NCBI GenBank assembly: GCA_947455365.1
Contig: CANGNU010000045.1
Coordinates: forward strand, 1-7,423
Direction of reading: 5' to 3'
Length of the DNA: 7,423 nucleotides
Source of the DNA: Rickettsiales bacterium
GTDB taxonomy: Bacteria; Pseudomonadota; Alphaproteobacteria; Rickettsiales; UBA1997
Below the pieces are notes generated by a model. The model ran no database searches. It was not told the DNA's origin and was given only the letters and a program-made list of their open reading frames with translations. The position numbers were made by a program, and so were the translations under genes. Below are positions 1 to 4,692 of the stretch, piece by piece. Numbering within the stretch: position 1 is the stretch's first letter; every line of letters starts with the position of its first letter.

Positions 1-305
1 AATTCTGGCAATAGATGGTGAAATTGATAAATGAAGCCAAGATTTTTTTTACGAATTTGCGTGCGCACCGCGTCAGAAGCCTTGGAAGCATTGATGCCAT
101 TAACAAAAATTTTGCCCGAACTTGCAGCATCAAGTAAGCCTGCAATTTGCAGCAAAGTGGTTTTGCCTGAACCTGAAGGGCCAGTAAGCGCGGCAATCTC
201 GCCTTTTGCCAGCGCAAGACTGGCATTGTTCAAGGCAAAAATTTCTTGACCGCCTTGGGTAAATTTTTTTGTGACATTAATTAGCTCTAGGGCGAAATGG
301 CTCAT
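1..305 (-). CDS. lolD: LolD-like lipoprotein-releasing ABC transporter ATP-binding protein (N-terminal part only)
   Basis: This is the ATPase subunit of LolCDE, which lifts mature lipoproteins out of the inner membrane and hands them to LolA for delivery to the outer membrane. Reading leftward from an ATG at 305-303, 101 codons are visible before the window ends; LolD is usually about 220-230 residues, so roughly half is present. The Walker A motif GPSGSGKT is at residues 42-49. The Q-loop region reads LGFIYQFHHLLPE (89-101); this QFHHLLPEF wording is characteristic of LolD and separates it from the related MacB and FtsE ATPases. Signature motif, Walker B and H-loop lie outside the window. 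The ATG is 4 bases after the carD stop, so the two genes are very likely co-transcribed, with no recognisable Shine-Dalgarno sequence between them. It is partial only because of the window edge. Confidence 0.9.
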   Translation of the reverse strand, partial: MSHFALELINVTKKFTQGGQEIFALNNASLALAKGEIAALTGPSGSGKTTLLQIAGLLDAASSGKIFVNGINASKASDAVRTQIRKKNLGFIYQFHHLLPE

Positions 306-309
306 AAAA

Positions 310-1389
310 TTATTTTTTGCGTTTTTTGCGAGGCTTGTCGTCATCATCGTCGTCGTCATAAGAATCGTCTTCGTCTTCAGCATCTTCATCTTCCTCCTCC
401 TCCTCAACCTCTTCTTCGTCAATATCGTCGTCGCCTTTTATTTTAGCGACATAGTCAAAGTCATCATCTTGCGCCGATTTATCATCAGATCCAAGCTTGT
501 CTTTGGCGGTGATTACAACTTTGCCTTTGGCTTCTTCAAAATCAATTTTATAGATGGCAGAATATTCAGAGGCAAGGCGCGAAACCGCTGTTTCGTAGAT
601 GATGCGCTCAGAGTAAGAGCGTTCGCCATCTTCAATATCGCGGGTTAAATCTCGCAAAACTTCAGCCAATAAAATTATGTTTCCCGAGTTAATTTTTGAT
701 TCATATTCTTGCGCGCGACGACTCCACATTCCTTTCAGTTTTTTAATGCCGCTGCGTAAAATGGTAAATACTTCTTCCATTTGCGCCTTAGAAACCAAAG
801 GACGCAAGCCAATTTTCTCCGAGTTTTTTACCGGAACTTTGATGGTGAGTTTTTCTTTTTCAAACAGCATTAAATAGCAGCTGAAATCTTCGCCAAGTAC
901 AGTGGTGTTATCAATGTCGATAATTTTTCCAATGCCGTGAGATGGATAAACTGCATATTCGCCAACCTTGAAATTAAAGGCTTTGCCAGCTTTTACTGCA
1001 GGTTTTGCAGCAACAACTTCAACTGGTTTTTTTTCAACTTTTGCTGGAAGTTTCTCAGCTTTTTTGCTAACTTTTGTTGAAGATTTTACAACTTTCGCGA
1101 CAACTTTTTCTTTTTTTGCAGTTTTTACAACAACTTTTTTCGCAGGTTTTTTTGCAACAGCTTTAATAATTTTTGCTGGTTTTTTTACAATTTTTGCAGC
1201 AGGTTTTTTTGCCTTAGTTTTTACAGCAATTTTTGCCTTAGGAGCGGCTTTTTTCAAGGTCTTAGCAGCAGGTTTCTTTTCAATTTTTTTGACAACTTTC
1301 TTAACAATTTTTGGTTTATTATTTTTTGCTTTCACCTTAACATTTTTCTGTACTTTTTTAGTACTAGCTTTAGTTTTTTTTGCTGACAT
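310..1389 (-). CDS. carD: CarD/CdnL-family RNA polymerase-binding transcription regulator with lysine-rich N-tail and acidic C-tail
   Basis: CarD/CdnL proteins bind the RNA polymerase beta subunit and stabilise open promoter complexes, notably at rRNA and other housekeeping promoters. Three parts are visible in 359 residues. Residues 1-136 are low complexity: 51 Lys, no Arg, 5 Glu, otherwise mostly Ala, Val, Pro and Ile, with repeated KKPAAK/KKPAKK units as in histone H1-like tails. Residues 139 to about 295 are a full CarD core: FKVGEYAVYPSHGIGKI (the Tudor-like polymerase-interacting part), then a helical part with MWSRRAQEYESKINSG (221-236) and YSERIIYETA. Trp222 matches the Trp that inserts at the upstream edge of the promoter bubble in characterised CarD. 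Residues 320-351 hold 27 Asp/Glu, followed by KPRKKRKK. Alphaproteobacterial CdnL is usually about 170 residues. No other ATG lies upstream of the core, and the promoter sits about 40 bases upstream, so the long form is probably the real one. The function of the tails is unknown. Confidence 0.93.
   Translation of the reverse strand: MSAKKTKASTKKVQKNVKVKAKNNKPKIVKKVVKKIEKKPAAKTLKKAAPKAKIAVKTKAKKPAAKIVKKPAKIIKAVAKKPAKKVVVKTAKKEKVVAKVVKSSTKVSKKAEKLPAKVEKKPVEVVAAKPAVKAGKAFNFKVGEYAVYPSHGIGKIIDIDNTTVLGEDFSCYLMLFEKEKLTIKVPVKNSEKIGLRPLVSKAQMEEVFTILRSGIKKLKGMWSRRAQEYESKINSGNIILLAEVLRDLTRDIEDGERSYSERIIYETAVSRLASEYSAIYKIDFEEAKGKVVITAKDKLGSDDKSAQDDDFDYVAKIKGDDDIDEEEVEEEEEDEDAEDEDDSYDDDDDDDKPRKKRKK
337..435 (-). 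repeat. Acidic Asp/Glu tract of carD (GAN codon repeat)
   Basis: The segment encodes residues 319-351 of the CarD protein and is nearly all GAT, GAC, GAA and GAG codons, seen on the + strand as tcatcatcgtcgtcgtcat and tcttcctcctcctcctc runs. Mixed codon use (GAT/GAC, GAA/GAG) argues for selected acidic charge rather than a pure triplet expansion, although such tracts are prone to length change. It is followed at once by the basic end KPRKKRKK, so the protein finishes with a sharp charge switch. Confidence 0.8.
982..1389 (-). repeat. Lysine-rich histone H1-like repeat segment of carD
   Basis: This stretch encodes CarD residues 1-136. The + strand is a series of T-runs separated by GCA/GCC-type bases, coding Lys-Ala-Pro-Val units in the leftward frame. 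The 14-base string gcaggtttttttgc occurs exactly at 1142-1155 and at 1199-1212, with a degenerate copy near 1268. KKP(A)AK units fall at residues 38-43, 61-66 and 80-85. The repeats are degenerate, which suggests an old expansion followed by drift rather than a recent slippage event. The same composition keeps stops out of the opposite strand and creates a long but spurious hydrophobic reading frame there. Confidence 0.8.
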
Positions 1390-1430
1390 ATTTTCAAGAA
1401 ATTATTTAGAGACAAAAATTAGAGGCGGGC

Positions 1431-1458
1431 ATTGTACCATGTTTTTAGCCTCTTGCAA
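1431..1458 (-). promoter_or_regulatory. Probable sigma-70-type promoter of carD-lolD, with extended -10
   Basis: Read leftward, a -35 element TTGCAA (1458-1453; 4 of 6 to TTGACA) is followed after 16 bases by TACAAT (1436-1431; 5 of 6 to TATAAT), directly preceded by TGG (1439-1437), which fits the extended -10 motif TGn. Transcription would start near 1424 and give a leader of about 35 bases before the carD ATG at 1389. No good Shine-Dalgarno sequence is visible in that leader. The -35 box lies in the centre of a perfect 14-bp palindrome. The call rests on motif matches only. Confidence 0.6.
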
Positions 1459-1462
1459 GAGG
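1449..1462. promoter_or_regulatory. Perfect 14-bp palindrome over the carD -35 box (possible operator)
   Basis: CCTCTTGCAAGAGG is identical to its reverse complement over all 14 bases and is centred exactly on the predicted -35 element TTGCAA. A dimeric DNA-binding protein sitting here would block the carD promoter, so an operator is the natural reading, but the binding protein is not known. Read on the + strand the palindrome is followed by six T (1463-1468) and could look like a short intrinsic terminator, although with only 5 base pairs in the stem and no + strand gene upstream. Confidence 0.45.
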
Positions 1463-1466
1463 TTTT

Positions 1467-1497
1467 TTAACAAAGCTGCCAGACTTTTTGCAATAAT
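1467..1497 (+). promoter_or_regulatory. Weak candidate promoter for the rightward M23-led gene cluster
   Basis: TTAACA (1467-1472, 5 of 6 to TTGACA) is followed after 19 bases by AATAAT (1492-1497, 5 of 6 to TATAAT). The spacer is longer than the preferred 17, and in AT-rich DNA such matches arise by chance. It is listed because the 222-base divergent region must hold a rightward promoter and this is the best pair I found in it. It would give a leader of over 100 bases before the peptidase gene. Confidence 0.2.
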
Positions 1498-1569
1498 AGT
1501 AAATTCGTTGTAGAAAATAAATTCCAGTGATGAAATAATCCAGCGAACTTTTCATAACGAAAACATTGT

Positions 1570-1591
1570 GAGCCAATAAAGACACTGGCTC
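1570..1591 (+). other. Small inverted repeat in the peptidase leader
   Basis: GAGCCA (1570-1575) and TGGCTC (1586-1591) are perfect complements separated by 10 bases, giving a 6-bp stem 20 bases before the first possible start of the M23 gene. No T-run follows, so it is not a standard terminator. It may be a leader hairpin, an operator half-site pair, or chance. Confidence 0.3.
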
Positions 1592-1611
1592 TTAACATAA
1601 TTACACTAGGT

Positions 1612-3009
1612 TTGAAAAATTTCCTACAAAATCTTAAAAACAAAGAGCGAATGCTATTGCTGATTGATAGGCTTATTGATCATCGTGCTTTCAAGCCAAT
1701 AGCCATCTCGATTGTTACTAGTTTTATTTTGTTTAATGGCGTTAATTTTGTGCGTTCCCACAATGCCGATTTGCAAGAAAAAATGCTTTATAAAAAAGCG
1801 ACCACGCCAATTAAAATTACTGTTAGCAAAGATGGTAAAGCCATTAATTTTAATGATCTGCAAGTCGCGGAATATAAGGTGCGCTCTGGCGATACAATGT
1901 CGAAGTTATTGACAAAAGTTGGCACCAATGAAAGCGATGTTTTTGCAATTTTGCAGGCGATGAAAAAAACTTACGATCCTAAAAAAATCTCGGTTGGTAA
2001 TAGCATCATAATAAAATATCGCTTTAAAATTGACGCAGAAAACGGCAAAGAGAGCGAGCCAAAAAGCGCAATGGGCAAAGAAGTTGTGGTTAGTGAAGTA
2101 AAAGTTTCTCCTTCGCCAGAGCTTGAAATTACTGTGTCGCGCGGGGCTAATGGTGATTATACTGCAAGAGAGGATCGACAAAAATTGCAACGCTACATTG
2201 TGCGTTATTCTGGCGTTATTAAGGACGGGCTTTATGTTGACGGGGTAAATTCGGGCATTTCTCCTACTTCAATGATGAACATGATTCACCTCTACGCCTA
2301 CGAGTTAGACTATCAGCGCGATTTGCATAATGGTGATAAATTTGAAATGTTGGTTGAAAGTTTCTACACTGAAAATGGTCGAAAAATTCGCGATGGCAAT
2401 GTATTATTTTCACTGCTTTCAACCAAAGCAAAGACCGTTGAAATCTACGGCCACATGATCAATTCGCATCTTGAATATTTTGATAGCAAGGGTAATAGTG
2501 TGAAAAAATCTTTGTTAAAAACTCCAGTAAACGGCGCGCGAGTCTCGTCTGGCTTTGGTTTTCGTCGTCATCCAATTTTGGGATATTCGCGATTGCATAA
2601 GGGAATTGACTTCGCCGCACCAATGGGGACGCCAATTCTTGCTGCTGGTAATGGTACAATTACTTTTATGGGAGTTCACGGTGGTTACGGCAATTTTGTG
2701 CGCATCAAGCATAATACTGACTACGAAACGCAATATGGTCATGCTAGTCGTTTCTCCAAAAATTTTCGCAATGGTTCAAAAGTTAAACAGGGCGATGTTA
2801 TTGCTTATGTTGGCTCAACTGGCCGTTCGACTGGGCCGCACTTGCATTTTGAAATTCTCTATAAGGACAAGGCAATTAATCCAGCCAGTGTTAAAGCGGT
2901 TTCTGGCATTAGATTGCAAGGCAAAGACTTGGCGCGATTCAATGCTACCAAGGACGAAATTGACGGTTACCGTAAAAAAATTCCTAACGAAATTAAGCGA
3001 GCTTATTAA
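1612..3009 (+). CDS. Membrane-anchored M23 peptidoglycan endopeptidase (MepM/ShyA/Csd3-like)
   Basis: M23 zinc endopeptidases of this layout cut peptide crosslinks in peptidoglycan to allow wall growth and division. Numbering from the TTG at 1612, a single hydrophobic segment at about 28-47 has basic residues before it and no cleavage site, so it is probably an inner-membrane anchor with the rest in the periplasm. A LysM/OapA-like region follows (AEYKVRSGDTMSKLL, about 86-137), then a Csd3-like middle domain (about 193-290, with SGVIKDGLYVDGVNSG and LDYQRDLHNGDKFEMLVES), then the M23 domain from about 300. Zinc and catalytic residues are in place: H329 and D333 (HKGID), H377 (YGHAS), and H410/H412 (HLHF). 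RVSSGFGFRRHPILGYSRLHKGIDFAAP closely follows MepM wording, so the enzyme should be active. An in-frame ATG at 1651 is an equally possible start; neither start has a well-placed Shine-Dalgarno. The stop overlaps the next gene by one base. Confidence 0.93.
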   Translation: MKNFLQNLKNKERMLLLIDRLIDHRAFKPIAISIVTSFILFNGVNFVRSHNADLQEKMLYKKATTPIKITVSKDGKAINFNDLQVAEYKVRSGDTMSKLLTKVGTNESDVFAILQAMKKTYDPKKISVGNSIIIKYRFKIDAENGKESEPKSAMGKEVVVSEVKVSPSPELEITVSRGANGDYTAREDRQKLQRYIVRYSGVIKDGLYVDGVNSGISPTSMMNMIHLYAYELDYQRDLHNGDKFEMLVESFYTENGRKIRDGNVLFSLLSTKAKTVEIYGHMINSHLEYFDSKGNSVKKSLLKTPVNGARVSSGFGFRRHPILGYSRLHKGIDFAAPMGTPILAAGNGTITFMGVHGGYGNFVRIKHNTDYETQYGHASRFSKNFRNGSKVKQGDVIAYVGSTGRSTGPHLHFEILYKDKAINPASVKAVSGIRLQGKDLARFNATKDEIDGYRKKIPNEIKRAY

Positions 3010-4091
3010 TGAAAATTATCAACATACTTTTCAATTACAAAAAAGCGACGCACGACAATCAGGTGTTGGGTGTAGAGCGCTGCTTCATTGACTATAGCCG
3101 CTATTTAACCGAAGCTGGCAATGAGGTAGTTTCGGTGTTAAAAAAAGGCATTGTTTATATTGAGCAAACTAAAGCGGTAAGCTCGAAAACCGTTGAAATG
3201 CAAGCATTCGGGCAGGGTGATATTTTTACAATGTTGCAAATGGCGTGGTTATTTTGCGTGGCCAAGCCCGATATTATTATTTGTCATTCAGGTCGCGCGC
3301 TTTTCTTCTCTAGGGTCGCGCGCTTTTTATCTTTTCGTAAAACGCCCATTGTTGTAATCAATCATGGCATTCGCGTTAATAAATTCTTGAAAGCCGATTA
3401 TGTTTTTGCGGTAAATTCTTACTTCACTCGTGAATTAGTCGCTGCAGGAATGCGCCCTGACCGCGCTATTGCTATTCCCAACATGATTGAAGTGCCAAAA
3501 AATTTCGTGGCACCGGTTAAAGGGGAATTCCGCAAACCCTTGCGGTTAGGTTCTCTAGGGCGCTTATATCCAGAAAAATTCTTCGATAAAACTTTGCGCG
3601 CAATGGCAGTTTTGCGTGAGCAAGGCATTGAATGCGAATATGTAATAGGTGGCGTGGGGCCGCAGCAGAAGCCACTCGAGCAGCTTGCGCAAGAGCTTGG
3701 CCTGCAAGACAATTTTAAAATTCTTGGCTGGACTGAAGATAAAAAAACTTTTTTTGAAGGAATCGATATTTTTATTTTGCCATCTTGGGGCGAAACTTTT
3801 GGCATCGTTTTGTTAGAGGCAATGCTCTACAATACCCCAATTATAACCAGTAATAGCTGGGGCCCGGAAGAAATTATTGATGAAGGAATTGATGGGTTGA
3901 AAGTGTCAAAAGATGACGCCAAAAAAATGCCACATTTACTAGCGGAAGCAATTTTAAAATTACGCGACAACCAAGAATTTGCCAAAACTCTCGCGGTAAA
4001 TGCGCGCAAAAAATTCTTCGCTCAATATGAAGCCACCGTAGTAACGGCGCGCCTAAATCAGATGTTGCATAAAATAGCTGGTGTGAAATAA
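3009..4091 (+). CDS. GT-B fold glycosyltransferase (family 4-like)
   Basis: This is a cytoplasmic retaining-type glycosyltransferase that moves a sugar from a nucleotide donor to an unknown acceptor, plausibly in lipopolysaccharide or another surface glycan. In 360 residues the N-terminal Rossmann-like half opens with MKIINILFNY and a GVERCFIDYSRYLTEAGNEV segment of the (G)GVE..I..L...L...GHEV type. The C-terminal half has LGSLGRLYPEKFFDKTLRA (180-198), a donor-domain lead-in where family members usually read KGFD, then FILPSWGETFGIVLLEAM with the E-x7-E motif at E262 and E270, and PIITSNSWGPEEII. IPNMIE (156-161) is the usual domain linker. The length is normal and there is no signal peptide or membrane segment. 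The ATG shares one base with the TAA of the peptidase gene (taatg), indicating translational coupling. Donor and acceptor cannot be read from sequence, and there is no wider polysaccharide cluster beside it. Confidence 0.88.
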   Translation: MKIINILFNYKKATHDNQVLGVERCFIDYSRYLTEAGNEVVSVLKKGIVYIEQTKAVSSKTVEMQAFGQGDIFTMLQMAWLFCVAKPDIIICHSGRALFFSRVARFLSFRKTPIVVINHGIRVNKFLKADYVFAVNSYFTRELVAAGMRPDRAIAIPNMIEVPKNFVAPVKGEFRKPLRLGSLGRLYPEKFFDKTLRAMAVLREQGIECEYVIGGVGPQQKPLEQLAQELGLQDNFKILGWTEDKKTFFEGIDIFILPSWGETFGIVLLEAMLYNTPIITSNSWGPEEIIDEGIDGLKVSKDDAKKMPHLLAEAILKLRDNQEFAKTLAVNARKKFFAQYEATVVTARLNQMLHKIAGVK

Positions 4092-4110
4092 TGCAGTATT
4101 AAATTTTTAC

Positions 4111-4173
4111 GCTGCACAAGCAGCGGCCTTGCCTTGCAAGGCTTATACCGCCGAATAACAAAAAGTTCGGCGG
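4111..4173 (+). repeat. Cluster of three inverted repeats between the glycosyltransferase gene and smpB
   Basis: Within 63 bases there are three perfect inverted repeats: GCTGC/GCAGC (4111-4124, loop acaa), GCCTTGCAAGGC (4131-4142, palindromic), and CCGCCGAA/TTCGGCGG (4148-4155 with 4166-4173, loop of 10). The stretch is clearly richer in G+C than the surrounding genes. None is followed by a T-run on either strand, so a standard intrinsic terminator is unlikely. The middle one shares the 8-base core CTTGCAAG with the carD promoter palindrome. It could be an RNA processing or stabilising structure, a remnant palindromic element, or a leader control region for smpB. Confidence 0.6.
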
Positions 4174-4193
4174 CTTGAATTGGTTGCGGTATA
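4144..4193 (+). promoter_or_regulatory. Alternative long-range hairpin reaching the smpB start codon
   Basis: TATACCGC (4144-4151) is the exact reverse complement of GCGGTATA (4186-4193), whose last base is the A of the smpB ATG. Pairing them would cover the region just before the start codon. Four of the same bases (4148-4151) are also needed for the CCGCCGAA/TTCGGCGG hairpin, so the two stems exclude each other. This has the form of a two-state leader, but no ligand or trigger is suggested and no folding energy was calculated. Confidence 0.3.
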
Positions 4194-4636
4194 TGAAAAT
4201 CATTGCACAAAACAGAAAAGCATATTTTAACTATGCAATTGAAGAAGAAATTGGCGCTGGCATCATGCTGCTTGGCACAGAAATTAAAGCAATCCGCGAA
4301 GGCAAAGTTAATATAAATGATTCTTACGCTGCAGAAATTGACGGCGAATTATTTTTAGTCAATTCGGTGGTTGGGCCCTACAACAGAGGCGTTATATACT
4401 TTGCCCATGATGAAAAACGCCAGCGCAAATTGCTTTTGCACAAAAAAGAATTGCAAAAATTATTAGGAAAAATGCGCGTGAAAGGCTACTCGTTAGTGCC
4501 AACAAAAATATTTTTTAACGATCGTAATATTGTGAAAATAATGCTTGGATTGGCAAAGGGGAAGAAGCTTTACGATAAGCGCGAGTCAATCAAGAAGCGT
4601 GATGAGCAAAGGCGCAGTGATCGTGGTGAGGAATAG
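4193..4636 (+). CDS. smpB: SsrA-binding protein SmpB
   Basis: SmpB binds tmRNA and brings it to ribosomes stalled without a stop codon; its C-terminal tail enters the empty mRNA channel. The ATG at 4193 is chosen over an in-frame TTG at 4175 because family members begin at about KIIAQNRKA. The product is 147 residues, close to the usual 150-160. Visible features are AQNRKAYFNYAIEE (5-18), the core strand AGIMLLGTEIKAIREGKVNINDSYA (22-46), and the terminal LAKGKKLYDKRESIKKRDEQRR starting near residue 120, which is the conserved basic tail. No key part is missing. It follows the glycosyltransferase gene by 101 bases that contain the inverted-repeat cluster, and precedes recG by 56 bases on the same strand. 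There is no Shine-Dalgarno sequence before the ATG. Confidence 0.96.
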   Translation: MKIIAQNRKAYFNYAIEEEIGAGIMLLGTEIKAIREGKVNINDSYAAEIDGELFLVNSVVGPYNRGVIYFAHDEKRQRKLLLHKKELQKLLGKMRVKGYSLVPTKIFFNDRNIVKIMLGLAKGKKLYDKRESIKKRDEQRRSDRGEE

Positions 4637-4692
4637 TTTTGCCCGAGTTTTGCGCCTGCTAGAGTTCTTGAAAAAATAAACTAAAATATTTC

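Noticed and set aside
271..648. 125-codon + strand reading frame with Ile/Val/Phe runs
   Set aside because: It is the antisense shadow of the acidic carD tail (GAN codons read as NTC). The leftward frame encodes a recognised family.
1449..1468. Intrinsic terminator on the + strand (palindrome followed by six T)
   Set aside because: The stem would have only five base pairs and there is no + strand gene upstream to terminate. The position over the carD -35 box explains the palindrome better.
968..1513. 181-codon + strand reading frame with a very hydrophobic, Phe/Ala/Thr-rich product resembling a membrane protein
   Set aside because: It is the exact antisense of the lysine-rich carD tail: AAA/AAG and GCN codons read backwards give Phe, Leu, Cys and Ala. 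It has no ribosome-binding site or family resemblance, and it runs through the carD promoter.
2555..3091. 178-codon + strand frame overlapping the peptidase and glycosyltransferase genes
   Set aside because: The other frame here encodes an unmistakable M23 domain with its zinc ligands. This frame has no recognisable features.
4148..4173. Intrinsic terminator for the glycosyltransferase gene
   Set aside because: The stem is strong but no T-run follows on either strand.
4175..4192. Upstream TTG start giving smpB six extra residues
   Set aside because: SmpB proteins begin close to the KIIAQNRKA segment, an ATG is available at 4193, and the TTG lies against the foot of the 4148-4173 hairpin.
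4637..4692. Promoter before recG (TTGAAA and TAAAAT present)
   Set aside because: The two boxes are only 8 bases apart, far below usable spacing, and no better pair was found.
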